The notes under the pieces are model-generated. The model ran no database searches and had not been told where the DNA came from. It saw only the letters and a program-made list of their open reading frames with translations. This document shows positions 21,370-33,219 of a DNA stretch of 64,000 nt, piece after piece. A program made the position numbers and the translations under genes. Position 1 is the stretch's first letter. Every line of letters starts with the position of its first letter. Origin of the DNA: Caprella mutica (lineage: Eukaryota > Arthropoda > Malacostraca > Amphipoda > Caprellidae); contig CANNZV010003210.1 of the NCBI GenBank assembly GCA_947561585.1, positions 71,918 to 135,917 on the forward strand. The letters are read 5' to 3'.

Positions 21370-21503
21370 AGACAAAATAAGATAGACGCTCAACACCATG
21401 TTATAAAATACAGAGTATATTTGCACTGACGTCAGCACTCTGACCCAACTTCTAGCTAATCAGCGTTAATGTATACCTACAACTTAGTGTCGTCAAAGAC
21501 AAT
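21370..21503. mobile_element. Truncated copy of the 20596 element
   Basis: It is about 90% alike to 20600-20737: AATAAGATAGACGCTCAAC, then TTGCACTGACGTCAGCACTC, to TAGTGTCGTCAAAGACAATAT. It stops abruptly at 21503, where the LINE coding sequence begins, so one of the two was truncated by insertion or recombination. Confidence 0.75.
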
Positions 21504-22370
21504 ATGTCATTTTGGCAAAATATTCATCTGTATGATCGGCAAAGTTTAAACAATTCATAGCTCGTATTGCTTTTTTCTGAAGTATAATAGAGTTTTTCTT
21601 ATAGATGTTAGCTGTATTAAAATATATTTCAATTCCATACATTAAATGAGATTGAATTAATGCAAAGTACAGTGATTTAAGTGCCGACAATGGTAAAATT
21701 CTGTTGATTTTATTTAACAAACCTATTCCTTTAGAGATATTAGTGGGTATGTGATTAATATGGTGTTTAAAAGTTAAATGACTGTCTAAATTTATGCCCA
21801 GAAACTTTATACAATGGACTCTATTTAACTTCTGGCCTCCAACCACAATATTACCAACAACAACATCCTTTCTAAACGGAAATATCATATAACTCGTCTT
21901 ATTAACATTAATAGCTAACTTATTGCAATTAATCCACTTCAAAACATCACTCATTTCAGCACTAACGGTATTACCTATAGTTTGTACATCATTTCTATTG
22001 AAGTTGTAAGACAAAGTGCAATCATCAGCATATAGTAAAAATTTAAATTGTGCAGTACAGAGAGTTAGGTCATCAATAAATAACAGGAAAAGCAAAGGAC
22101 CCAATATGGAGCCCTGCACGTTATAGATCCCACGGAGGACGTGGCACCACTAAGCGAAACAAATTGCTTTCTATTACTTAGATAAGATCTAAACCAATCG
22201 TGGCAATTACCTCTGATTCCATATTGCCAAAGTTTAACTAACAAAATATCATGCGACACACAATCAAAAGCCTTTCTACAGTCGATGGACACTGAGAGCA
22301 CATATTTATTTGCATCTAGCTTATTGTTAACATATCTAAGTAAGTCTATCACCGCATTAGTGAGAAGTAG
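21504..22370 (-). pseudogene. LINE reverse transcriptase fragment
   Basis: On the - strand TNAVIDLLRYVNNKLD is followed by SVSIDCRKAFDCVSHDILL, the D..KAFD box of non-LTR RTs. After a frameshift near 22110 come GSILGPLLFLLFIDDL and LLYADDCTLSYN with the YADD catalytic motif, then thumb sequence (INCNKLAINVNKTSYM, CIKFLGINLDSHLTFKHHI). The frame ends at the junction near 21504 instead of a family C-terminus. Confidence 0.9.
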
Positions 22371-22631
22371 TTTAGCCTTGAGCTTGAAATGAATGTAGAT
22401 TCAAGAGTTAGTGCGGTGCAGAAAGTGAACATTTCAAAGCAGACCATAATTAAGAAGCCCAAAGTCGTGATATAATCCAGAACGCCACAACCATTGGATA
22501 AATGTAGAAACGTATTTACAGCCACTAGGGACACCCAATAGCCGAAATCAAAGAGTCACTGTTGAGTGATATCCGCTACTATATCAGAAAATTCGATATT
22601 AAGAGATTTAGTGCACACCTCCTTAAGTTTA

Positions 22632-23359
22632 TCAAAATCGCTTATATACATTTTTGGTACTATGTTGGTTTTTAAGCCACATATAATAAACTCTACCATC
22701 AGTAGAGCCACATGATAGGACTCGATCAAGAATCTTTTTCTTAGCTTGGCGGAGGGAGTAGAGCACAGATGCTCTTGTTGAAGTCAAATTTTCATTAGCA
22801 TATAGTCCTGTCGGCTTAACACTCCGAAACGAGTCCAGAACGAAAATCCTGTCACCCCTTCCAGTGAATTGTACCATCAGTTTTCTTTTGTCAGGACTCT
22901 GGTTTTTAGGAGCTTTTCCTAGTCGGTAGGCAGTGGCTATGGCACCCGCACTGATGTTCAGTTTAAGCTCATTCTCAAACAGTGAACATAATACCTCCTA
23001 GCTATTTTCTCCAACTGTGTACTGTGGAATATTATTTCCCCGAGAGAATAGTAGAGTAAGACCTTTGATAGGCCTTCCACATCTTCTAGACGATTGCGCA
23101 GTACAGCATTTTCCTGCTTGACCTTTAGGAGCTCATTGCCAAGTTCCACCAATTTTTTATCTCGCTCTTGGGACTTGTTGACAATTTCCTTTACCGCATC
23201 GTTTAATTTGTCAGTCAAGATAGCGAGCAAGATTTTACTCTCTTCAGATAATTTTGACCAATTATTTTCATTATCGTCCATAGAACTATTATCCGGATTT
23301 ATTATGATAGGAAGCAACTGATTTGGTGCAGCCTGCTTCTGTTTATATCTGGTTCCCAT
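22632..23359 (-). pseudogene. LINE ORF1-like protein, frameshifted
   Basis: ATG at 23359 opens a Lys/Glu-rich coiled-coil-prone part (LVELGNELLKVKQENAVLRN). A second frame (22877-22632) reads SVKPTGLYANENLTSTRASV, LRQAKKK and STKNVYKRF, like the RNA-binding C-terminal part of insect LINE ORF1 proteins. The frames are joined only by an indel near 22950. No zinc knuckles are visible. Confidence 0.6.
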
Positions 23360-23569
23360 TGTAACCTGCCGGCTTTCTGATACTATACAGGGTGAATTCA
23401 GAAACTCAGTTAGTGGGTAATATCAGATATAAAGTAATATGACAGTTAGTCGTAAAACACTGAAGAATTCTCACTTGATAGAGTAAGATTTATTAACTTA
23501 TACAGGTATCTGAGCTATACACCATAGAACACTTAGTAACTGTTAGCAGAGAGCAGCATTACACATGAC

Positions 23570-23981
23570 GGGTGTAGGTCATAAGCCCCCCCGGTCATGA
23601 GCCCCCCTAGGTCATAAGCCCCCCCGGTCAAGAGCCCCCCCCCCCCCCCCCGGTCACGAGCCTCCCTGTTTTTAAATCCTTATTTACCTATATTATTCAA
23701 TCCTTATTGACACTTTTGTAGTTCATTACTGATTAGACATAAAATATATGTATATCGGGGGGCGTGCCGCCCCCCGAACCCCCCTGCCAGGTCATTAAAC
23801 AATCATGAAGTGTGCAGTACAACAATCTAGCGGATACAACAAACTACATTAGCAACTCTCAGTTATTTCTATCTAAGTAGTTTTTCATTTGTTTAACTAG
23901 GTAAATAAGGATTAAAAAACATGGAGGGGGGGCTCGTGACCGGGGGGGCTTATGACCTAGGGGGGCTCTTGACCGTACCCC
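23570..23981 (-). mobile_element. Family A TIR element, copy 2 (exact 9-bp TSD)
   Basis: It begins GGGTGTAGGTCATAAGCCCC and ends GGGGCTCTTGACCGTACCCC, in reverse orientation to copy 1. ACACATGAC is duplicated exactly at 23561-23569 and 23982-23990. Five GGTCANNAGCC-type units lie at the left end and three inverted ones at the right. The same palindromic core is present. Confidence 0.9.
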
Positions 23982-24482
23982 ACACATGACAACCTCTCAC
24001 CACGTAGTCTGAATCATGATGAATTGAAACAATTTTCAACAAACAAGTTGAAATGTAATTGTCTCTCTTTTTGACAGTTCTAAAATATCCAATACTTCCC
24101 ATCAAAATTGTTAGAAGTGCTACCATTATTAAAATTAGGAGAAATCGTACTTCCACTAACATATTGAGGATTTTGGTAACAAATATGCCAATGTTCTTCA
24201 TAATAATCTTACTGAACTATGCAAGATTTCCTTGTTGAAGAACAGATTACTTTGCCAAAATATCTTGCATGTATCATCATGGTTGTAGCATCCTAAAATA
24301 GGTATAAATTTATTGTGATATGATCTGATAACTATGTTATGTGAGGATCATTTCAATGCATAAAAATTCGAAATCTTGATTTACTTTGTGATGCTTCTTG
24401 TGGTAAATTAGAAAAAAATTGACTAATAAGTAATAGTGTAAAACTAGTATTAGGTAAATGGGACAATTTCTCATAAAAGTTT

Positions 24483-25087
24483 TTGAAAAGTTTTCATGCA
24501 GAGCAAGATGAACCTCCTTCTTCGTTGCAAGAATTTAATAATGGGATAATGTTAGGGGGAAATAATAAAAGGAAATTGTATTTAGAATTTGCTGAAACAT
24601 TGTGGTATATATTTCATAAAAACTTTTTGGCAGAAAAGGTAAGGGAAAATGGCATGGACCCCTTCATAGCTATAAAAAGAGCCAACAACAATAACTCGAA
24701 AAGTAGAAGAGCACCTTCCAAGTTCCAATATTATCTGGAAATGGATGCATTGTTCTTAAACGATGCTGATGTCACTTTTACAGTTACTGGATATGCTAGT
24801 GAAGTAGTAAGAGTGAATCATGACATTAGAGGTAGTTTGATAAAATAATGCATAACTTATTTTAATTGATGGATGTTTTTCTTGAAAAACACTAATTGGA
24901 GTAGCTACTTATATTGATTGAATAATTGATTAGTTTATGACATGACATTTATTCTATAGGAAGAAGATTTGGAGTCGAGGGTTCGTCTCGAAAACGGGCA
25001 AGGAGAAGCAATGAAGAGACTGAGTTCATGACCTTCCTTAAAGAGTTTGACGACAACTCACTCAATTTACAAGAAGCAGTGATTTGA
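24483..25087 (+). CDS. Accessory (Myb/SANT-like) gene of the second Harbinger, two exons
   Basis: Exon 1 (to 24831) encodes a charged protein with RRAPSKFQYYLEMDALFLND, resembling the C-terminal part of Myb/SANT-like accessory proteins of Harbingers. It ends AGAG|GTAGTT in phase 1. Exon 2 starts after TTCTATAG at 24960 and joins in frame, reading SSRKRARRSNEETEFMTFLK to a stop at 25085-25087. The 5' start is uncertain; no good ATG precedes the 24483 frame. It runs tail to tail with the transposase remnant on the opposite strand, the usual Harbinger layout. The function is inferred from context. Confidence 0.45.
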
Positions 25088-25232
25088 AGGGAAGATACAA
25101 TGATCTGATATTTATTTTGAATAATTTTAACAATAAACAAAGTTTCTACTTACAACGGAACTCTGGTGCTCATTAAAGGATATCAAAAAGTGCATTTATA
25201 TTAAATGAATATAACATTTATACAATATTGTT

Positions 25233-26330
25233 TCAATCAAATCCATCTTCCTGCCCAGGGCATCCTAGAGAATGATCTTCGCATGTATGATCACAGTTTA
25301 TGAACAGGTTATGGAGAGTGCAAGCAGCTATTATCAACTTAACACAATTGACAGGATTAGTATTTTTTAAACTTGCATTTAAGACGACCAAAAGTCCAAA
25401 ACAGTTTTTAATTACGACACGTCCTCTACCAAACAGAATATAGTTTTGGATGTCTTCATCAGTCAAATTTACATAATCTTGTTTCGGAATCAAGATGAAG
25501 TTGCTGAAATCTATCGCTGCATATGCATTATGCTGTCTCTCCCAAGAGATACATACCTACTGACAAATTTTCCCTTCTCCATCGGACAAAAATGTACCTT
25601 TTCTTAGGACTAGAGAATTGTGAACCTTTCCAGGAGAACAAACGAAGATGTCTGTGAATCTTATGGTGTGATCACTTATACCTTGCAGGATGATAGAATA
25701 ATAACCTTTTCTATTTAAGAAAGAATTGTCGCTTGTGTCAGGTTAGTTAATTTTGATGTGACAGGCTTCGATTGCACCTATTATGTTCCGTGCAGAATGG
25801 TTCCTCCTTAATTGGTTTGGAATTGTAATTCTTTCATGACGGGTAGGCCACTGAATTATAACCTCTTTACTGAATCTCATCATAATGAATAGCAAACGAA
25901 TGACGATGAGATGAGCTTCAGACTTGTCTACATTAAATCTTTCTCAATTTCCTTGAATGAATTTCTATTTGCAATATACCAGAGTAGTATCAGGATTTAG
26001 ATGGTATTCTTTCTGGGGGGTTGGGTCATGAGTCCCCCTCCCCCCTGTTTTTTAATCCTTATTTACCTAACTGAGATTTTATAATTTAATGTAGTTCGTT
26101 GTATCAGCTAATTTGTTGTATTCTGCACACTTCATGATTGTTTAATGACCTGGCAGAGGTCCCAAATATACATATATTTTATGATTAATCAGTAATGAAC
26201 TACATAAGTGTCAATAAGGATTAAATAATATAGGTAAATAAGGATTAAAATACAGGGGGGGGGAGGGTGCTTATGACCTACACCCCCTGTCTGGTCCACC
26301 AACATTATTCTGAACAAGTTCACTCAAACC
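25233..26330 (-). pseudogene. Harbinger transposase, decayed, interrupted by family A copy 3
   Basis: On the - strand a possible acceptor TTTCAG precedes GLSELVQNNVGGPD (about 26325-26290). After the family A insertion the frame continues with stops. Recognisable parts: IIGAIEACHIKIN (family GAIDGxHI; first Asp is Glu), LVLRKGTFLSDGEGK, and GRGRVVIKNCFGLL (family VVENAFG; catalytic Glu is Lys). The end AACTLHNLFINCD is the usual LHN C-terminal motif. At least two of the three catalytic acids are changed, so it is dead. Confidence 0.72.
26017..26285 (+). mobile_element. Family A TIR element, copy 3 (degraded TSD)
   Basis: It starts GGGGTTGGGTCATGAGTCCC and ends TGCTTATGACCTACACCC. The flanks TCTTTCTGG (26008-26016) and CCTGTCTGG (26286-26294) agree at 7 of 9 positions, consistent with an older 9-bp TSD. 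It lies within the decayed Harbinger transposase. It carries a shorter right-hand array than copy 1. Confidence 0.75.
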
Positions 26331-26339
26331 TGAAAGTAA

Positions 26340-29180
26340 GAATAAGTACAGAGGTTATTACACATTATACCTGCATAAAAGTATTTTAAAATTAGAAGGA
26401 TATCGAGTACAATTTATGTATAGCTAACCCTTGCAAAAATCATATGATCATTAACGTGAAACTTTAGTCAAGTATGACAACAAACGGAATAATAGAATAG
26501 AAATATACAATTAAATCACAATCACAGTAGTAATTTAGTGTTATTAAGAGATGTGTTCAACTATTGGCTTTTGTTGAGTAAAAGGACATCTCAATAGTAA
26601 ACAAATGTGAAATTTGATCGTACAGTAATTGAGCCATTATAAGAATTAAAAAGCTGTTGTAATTCAATTATGCATCTATATGTCCAGCATTATTTCACGA
26701 AAAAATCATGTTAGGAACTTACAATGGATTGATCATTGAAAACCTTCCCAATCTAAATTTGAGTGTCCAATGAGCTTGAAATTGGCTTTTGAAGGTCACA
26801 TCATCCATTACAAGATCAAATCACGTCTGATGCCACTTTTGATAATTGTTTGGGTTTCTTCTTCGTATCCCATGATTATTGATCTGAAATATGAAGAAAA
26901 ATTGTTGAGATTGGTAGTAGAACTAAATCGCTCTTATGAATTGTATGATTTATATTTTAACGAGTAAATCTATTCAACTGTTTACATTGACACTCACATT
27001 GGAAGCTCACATCCACGGGCAGCGGACAAGTGCCAAGTGCAAGCTCAAAAAAGTCTTGCTGTTATCTTTTGAAAAGCACACGAATCGCTGCCATAGTAAT
27101 CAGTTGGAACTCAGAATAGGTATGAAATACATTAAAAGAGTATGACGTAGCCTACATAAATAGAAAAGAGAAAATGAAATTACATTAATAGAGTGAAATA
27201 GGTGTGAGATGCATCAATAGAGTAGAATAGGTACAAATGCATTAAGAGAGATTATTCAGATTTTCCCGTTGTCTCATTGACTTCTCGTCTTTTTAGGTGG
27301 AAAGTACAAAATTTAAAGGAGACTCAAAAACATGAATTATAATAAAGTGAAATGTCAATTTTATCACTATAGATGAATTTTGAATGCTGTTTTCATGTTC
27401 TTCTGTAATATACATGGGATATAAATGCATAGTTTTCATATTTTACCTGTGAATTACCTATAATATCGTCATAAATTACATAAATGTCATAAAAAAATAA
27501 TCCATCCCACTTTTCGAAAAAAAAACTTATATTTGTAATTGTTCTGAAATTTGTAATTTATGTATTGCTTCACAAAAGAACCCCATTTTATTCATGTAAC
27601 TTTTTGGTTACAAGAAAAAAATCGTTTTTCAATTTTTCGTAATTTTTGTCATAAATTTCAAAAAATGAGAAGAATGAAAAATAAAACAGTTTTTGAATCC
27701 TTGGAACATTTCGAACAAATCTACAGAGGGCTTTTTAAAGTCACCGATAAAATTTTGGGGAGCGATCAGTTCAAAGGACATTTATTTCTCAAAAAGTATT
27801 CAACCGAATTGCCCGAAATTTGGTGGGACGATTGGTCAATGTCCATGAATCAGTTTATTAGATTTTGGTGACTAACGGGTTAAAGGTCATTTATAATTCA
27901 ATGATTATTGGATGGACGAGGCCATTTATAAGCGGCGGTGAAGATATGCGCTCTATTGATAATAATAATCTACTTAGTAATGTAAACTAGTGATTTATGA
28001 CCGTGACGTAATTAAGGCAACAAATTTAAAGATAAAATTAGGAGTTAACAGTTTAATTAACTGAATGAATATATTGCAGTTTTTTTATAAAGACACTAAA
28101 TAAACAGCTTTCCAACCGGACCGCTAACCTAATTTTAGGTGGACTATAACTCTTTATAATTATAACGTTAGTTTTTTCATTTTATTTTTATTTACACTTT
28201 CGCCGAAAGTACCGGTCACCCTCAAATAAATATCAACAAATTAGCAAGAAGGTAATGTAGAACTTTAATTATAAAAATATTTATAAACATATAAAATTAA
28301 ACATATGCTATCAAATTCCATGCGGTTTGCAGCAAAACAATAAGAAAGTAAAGAAACATTAGTTTCATGATTTAATCAATAAACAAATTTGTTTGTAGGT
28401 TACATTTAACTGTTAAACACTTTAAAATCCTGCATAACTTCTATTTCAATAACGGTGCACCCGACGATTGGGCCCAAAGCAATTAAGCCCAGAAAATTGG
28501 GCAGAAGACACAATAAAGAAGTGTTTCTTTGTTATTACTACGGAAGTGACAATATTATCTTTGAAATATGCTTTATATTTGCTATAAATATGTTTATATT
28601 TTTTTAATTCGATTGACATACTTAATAAGGTATATATTATCTAGCCCCTTAAATCACATGTGGATGCTAATCTCATGCTTCAATGTAATGAAAATCTTTT
28701 TTCGAAGTATTTAAATAAGTCGTATTATTTTAAATCATGTCACATGGAACCAATATGTTTTGTATATCGTCTGACAAAGACAAATATTTAGTAAAAAATG
28801 GGTAAATTTTAAAGGTTTTACGTTACATTGAACAGTTGTTTGAAAAGTTGTTGGGATAAAATGAGATTATTTTGTAATAATAATTCATATAACTCTTCAA
28901 TATTGAACACTGAACAGGATTCAAAAATTCACATCAACTTCAATTCAATTTGTATGTTCCAATAATTTCGGCATGTCTAAATACCTACATTCTTATTTTC
29001 TATAGTTTCTTATTCTAAAATAGCTACATTCGTATTTCCTATTGGCTACATCCTAACTCATTTACTTCACAGGAGTTCACTATAGACTATAGAGGTACCA
29101 CATTATATAGAATAGGGTAGTAGGGACACTGCATTATATTTTGAATTGCGGATGTAGTCTAGTGACTTCATCAGGATTTG
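26340..29180. other. AT-rich stretch without a supported gene
   Basis: Several short frames exist but none resembles a family. The segment 27770-27965 belongs to an interspersed repeat (see separate entry). The remainder shows nothing I can name. Confidence 0.4.
27770..27965 (+). repeat. Partial interspersed repeat family C
   Basis: AAAAAGTATTCAACCGAATTGC, GGGACGATTGGTCAATGTCC, GGTCATTTATAATTCAAT and GGTGAAGATATGCGCTCTA match the order of motifs in the better-preserved copy at 52360-52695. It is degenerate here, with both ends lost. Confidence 0.6.
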
Positions 29181-29184
29181 GCTC

Positions 29185-29233
29185 GTTGCTATAGCAACCC
29201 GACGTTCAAAACTGAAGTTTGGGCGGCCATCTT
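29185..29233. promoter_or_regulatory. Candidate promoter motifs: RFX X-box-like palindrome and YY1-like site
   Basis: A perfect 14-bp palindrome GTTGCTATAGCAAC (29185-29198) has the form of an RFX X-box. Then GGGCGGCCATCTTAG (29221-29235), whose reverse reads CTAAGATGGCCGCCC, matches the YY1 initiator-type AAGATGGC. The pair lies about 100-150 bp upstream of a possible first exon at 29334. It is suggestive of a promoter but motif matches alone are weak evidence. Confidence 0.3.
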
Positions 29234-29333
29234 AGATTACTATTAACATTGACTCTGGAGCTTACTTTATCAGTTTATCCTGCTGTGTTTCTATAATTTA
29301 TCACTTAAAACAAATCAGGATGTGATTTCACTA

Positions 29334-29396
29334 ATGTTTTATCTCCATAACGTGGCTAAACGATTGAAAACTCTGCAATTCCTGGAAATGATACAG
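29334..29396 (+). CDS. Possible short first coding exon
   Basis: ATG at 29334 opens 21 codons (MFYLHNVAKRLKTLQFLEMIQ is the reading, given here as MFYLHNVAKRL then KTLQFLEMIQ) that end at CAG|GTAGGC in phase 0. The next candidate exon at 31832 is entered in phase 0. No family was recognised, and an upstream ATG-TGA is present. It may be chance. Confidence 0.25.
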
Positions 29397-29399
29397 GTA

Positions 29400-31830
29400 G
29401 GCCCTTAGTAGGATAAAGTTTAAAAGTACCTACCTACTAGATAGCAGATACTGGGATACCTATTTTTCTAACCTCAGCTATTAGATCTTTAGAGCAACTA
29501 GGTACCTGTAAATAGCTACCTAGTTATTTGTTGGCATTATCTACTGATGTATAGTTATATATTTTCTCTCTGAAGTCTGAATAAACTTTCTTCAGCCAAA
29601 ATATAATGTGTATTAATAAAAAACAGTCTGTATTTGGTGCGCAAAATTCCACTGACTTTTTGAAAAAGCTGAAAAATCCACCATAAATTTCCAGTAATAT
29701 ACCTAGGAGATATTTGGGATATTGAGGTATTCTGAGGCTAATTCTCTACAAACAATTTTGAATTAATTCCTATAGGCTATAGCTATTTACCCTTACAAAT
29801 TAAACTCAAACTATTTTATTTATTTACTTAATTTTACTGTGAACAGAAATACAGATTAAAGATCTCTGTTAACATAACCGCAGACTGGAAAATATGGGCC
29901 AGGCCAGGCTGTACTGTTCGATATAAATATAATTAATATATTGATGGTAATTGGTTAATTGGTAGGTAGGTATCTTGATTTTGCTGGGCTAAATTTTAGT
30001 CAGCTGTTCAGCCTCTTCTAACTAGACTTTTAAGCTATCATCCCATGTTTCCAAGTGTGGCAGGAAAATCGCCAGTTTAGACTTTGGTGAAGAAATGATT
30101 CAGCTCACGGCTCACCCGTCACCACATATTATAAGATACTTTAAAAAGAAAAAAATTGACTTCCTAAGTTTCCTATTTAGTTCCTAAGTTCCTAGTGAAG
30201 ATTTTACACTTGAAAACAACACCTAATACCTAAGCTTCATGTGTATTCAGTATTTCTTAGGCCTATTTTATGTTATTTTAATTTACAGGGTTTTTCAACT
30301 TATTTTAACCTCTGCTCTCCAAAGTTGCCTATATTGTGGCAATATAGTTATAATAGTTTATGAAAATATCTCCCATAATCTACTAATGGGAAATTTTATT
30401 CAATAAATAAATGTTATTTTGATAAAAAAATTAATTTAATTATTTTAATATCAGGTAGCTGTATCTAATAAGTAAATCTTGGCTGACGCCTGATGACGAC
30501 TTGAGTGATGTTACAGACTGTAGTCTGAGGGAACTAGTGTCGGTGAACTGTTCTCCGAGAAATCTTCAATTTTCGCATCTGTTCTTAGTAAAATGGAAAA
30601 ATGCATGTGAATATAGGAGGAAATTATTGATTGTGCACACAGAAAATGTTTAAATTCGGATGACGTCACTCTAATTTTTGAAAACTCAAGTTTCCTTATT
30701 CCTGGAATGTGGATTATATAATATGAATTCATTATAATTGTTATCAGATTATACAATATGCTGCTCCTTTGTTACAGAGTATGTCAGTTAAAGCCAATAA
30801 ATTGGCTTAGATTTCAAATGGTCAAAACTCTGATATATCTAATTGGCTTTAAATTTCGAATTAATTCCTATGTTCTCATGTTAATTTTGACTTGGAATCA
30901 TCAAAATATGAGACAAATTGGCTTGGCTCAGAATTTTTGTGAAATTTTAGCTCAAAAATTGGCTTACAATTTTCTAGCCTCTGAAACATGGTGCTGCTCT
31001 TTGGTTTAGTTGCCTAACTAGCAACTGTGATCTAAGATCTTTCATCCAAGTGATCCAATCCAATGAGTTACAAGTACCTACTGACCTGGCGGCTACTTGA
31101 GTGCCGCATAGTGAACATTTTGAAATTTGTGATATACCTGTAACCTAGGTATCTTTTATAAATTTAAGAAACAACCTGAAATGTCTTTAAAATCGGGGGC
31201 CAATTATTGAATAGGTCAATGAAAAGATTTAATTAATTCTCTTGTTGCTATGTTTCCAACTTTCCAGTCAGCAGAGTATGGGACATTTTCTGTGCATACA
31301 ATCCTCCTTAATTTTTTCCTATATTTTCATGTATTTTACTGAGAACTGAAGGCAAAATAGAGGATTCTTTGGAGAACACTTTACCAGTTCCTACAGTCTG
31401 GCTATGTTTATTTGTCAAGTTTTAGAGTGTGAACATTGTTTGATTTACTTACAAATGATTAAACTTCACATTTACATAGTATTATGATAGTTGATCAGCT
31501 TTTAGTTAAAATCCCTAATAATTTCACATACTGCTAACTTGAGAGCTATTTTCTTCATTATTTTCTATTATATGTTCATCTAAAGCTATTGGTTATACTT
31601 GTTTCTGGAAATATATTAGCTGATAGCCTAATATTTCACAGTTGTTATATTTTATACCTTGATAAGGCACAGAACTAAAAACTTTTTCCTCTTTTTACAG
31701 AACTAGCTGCATCCCCTAATAAAAAATGGAATAACTAGCTACATGCACAAAACTATTTATTATTTCAGTTCCAATTTTTATATACTTAATGACTTTTATC
31801 AACAAAAATTGTCTTTGTTGCTTTTTTTCA
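29400..31830. other. AT-rich stretch, no supported gene
   Basis: No domain-bearing frame or TIR pair was recognised on either strand. If the 29334 and 31832 exons belong together this would be intron. Confidence 0.4.
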
Positions 31831-31831
31831 G

Positions 31832-32056
31832 GAACACCTTCTTACAAGAATTCTGATGTCACTTTATTTGTGGTTGGAAGCAAAACATAAATTCAATCTT
31901 AGAATTGAACCAGAAGCTCCATTCTCTCAGTCTACCTTCCTTGTAACCTGAAACTTGTGCCAAGACCCTCTGGAGCATTTATTTGGCAAAAACTGTCGGT
32001 ACACTCAGTATACTGATGCTATAAGCTTCATGAGCAAACTATTCAAAGATTTATAG
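31832..32056 (+). pseudogene. P-element/THAP9-like transposase remnant
   Basis: After the acceptor CTTTTTTTCAG a single frame reads EHLLTRILMSLYLWLEAKHK, one TGA, then NLCQDPLEHLFGKNCRYTQY and AISFMSKLFKDL. The motif QDPLEHLFG matches the QD.LE.FFG segment in the C-terminal part of P-element and THAP9 transposases. Other parts of such a protein were not found nearby. The in-frame TGA and the short length mark it as a fragment. Confidence 0.42.
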
Positions 32057-32884
32057 TGCATTATAGATTAGAAGATGTAAGTATTTTCAGAAAAGTCATT
32101 GAGTTTTTAAGTAATCAACTATGTTAATTTAGACATCAGTAATGTTTTGCTATTCAATTCAAATCATTTTGATAAAAAACAGAGTAGTATTTTTATAGTA
32201 ATTCCAATAGTCTCAATATAAGAAATGTGGAAATAAATGATCTTATAAATACTTGGGATAATATGATTCCATTTTTATTGTCAGTCTCTAGCTATTTAAC
32301 CTTGAAATGAAAATAGAAATGAGAACTCTGAACTTTGGGTATCAAATTATTAGTATTCATTTTTTAATTACTTTCAGGATGTAGCTACCCTCTGAACCTG
32401 TGCTTGAATTTGAAGATTCTGAAGTAGCTACAGGCTGCACTTCTCTATTTGGGAACCCCTGCATCCCCTCTTGGAGGAATCTTTAAATCTGTGGAGGCTG
32501 AAACTGCAACCACAAATTCTCTGGAGACATTGCCTATAAAATAAACAAATTTCACAATTCCCAAACTAAAGAATAACGCTAAAAATGTTTTACCTGTAGT
32601 AGTATTTTCGTCGCCCAAGCTTCTAAAATTCATTTATTCTTATTTTTTGAAGAATACAAACAAAATGCAGATTGGTGTTAGGGATTAAAATTCTGGTAAG
32701 CATCATTCATTTCATTGCTAACTGAAATGAAAGAATTTTTTTGTACTTCGTTGACAACTATGGTCATTTGAAAGGAATTGGTGAAATAATTTATAATTTT
32801 ATTAGAAATTACAGCTTCCTTCTATCTATCTTCTGCTCTGAGGAAGTAACTGACTTCTTCGTTCGTCTTTTTATTAGCTAAATG

Positions 32885-33219
32885 TAGGGCTGTGGAGTCG
32901 ATACATAAAATGTTCGACTCCGACTCCTTTATTTTGAATTTATCGACTCCGACTCCAGTTTAAAAAATTTCACTGACTCCTCGACTCTGACTGCAACAAC
33001 CGTTTTATAGTAATTTTATTAGTTCTATTGAATTATTTTTAGTGTTTAGACTATAAATATTGATTTATTTTATAGCTATGAGCAGTTATCAGTTCCTATG
33101 AGATATTTAACATGATGAACAACAAATGAAATGAATCTAAATTTTTGTGACTTAAATCTATAGCTTGGAGTCGGACTCGGTACAAATTTTCGTTTCCTGA
33201 CTCTGACTCCATAGCCCTG
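32885..33219. mobile_element. 335-bp hAT MITE (GACTCC-rich)
   Basis: The ends TAGGGCTGTGGAGTCG and GACTCCATAGCCCTG are inverted repeats. The flanks GCTAAATG (32877-32884) and ACTAAATG (33220-33227) match at 7 of 8 positions, a hAT-type TSD. The terminal parts contain repeated CGACTCCGACTCC. This terminus is one seen widely in animal genomes. Confidence 0.82.

Larger units (their letters stand above)
21504..23359 (-). mobile_element. LINE (Jockey-like), internally deleted and 3'-truncated
   Basis: Reading on the - strand gives an ORF1-like part (23359-22600) followed directly by reverse transcriptase (22370-21504). The endonuclease and the N-terminal RT part are missing, so roughly 1.5-2 kb appears deleted. 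There is no poly(A) tail at 21504, where the sequence passes into a TIR element fragment. Confidence 0.8.

Noticed and set aside
22349..22534. - strand frame between LINE ORF1 and RT
   Set aside because: Hydrophobic random-looking sequence; does not resemble endonuclease or RT.
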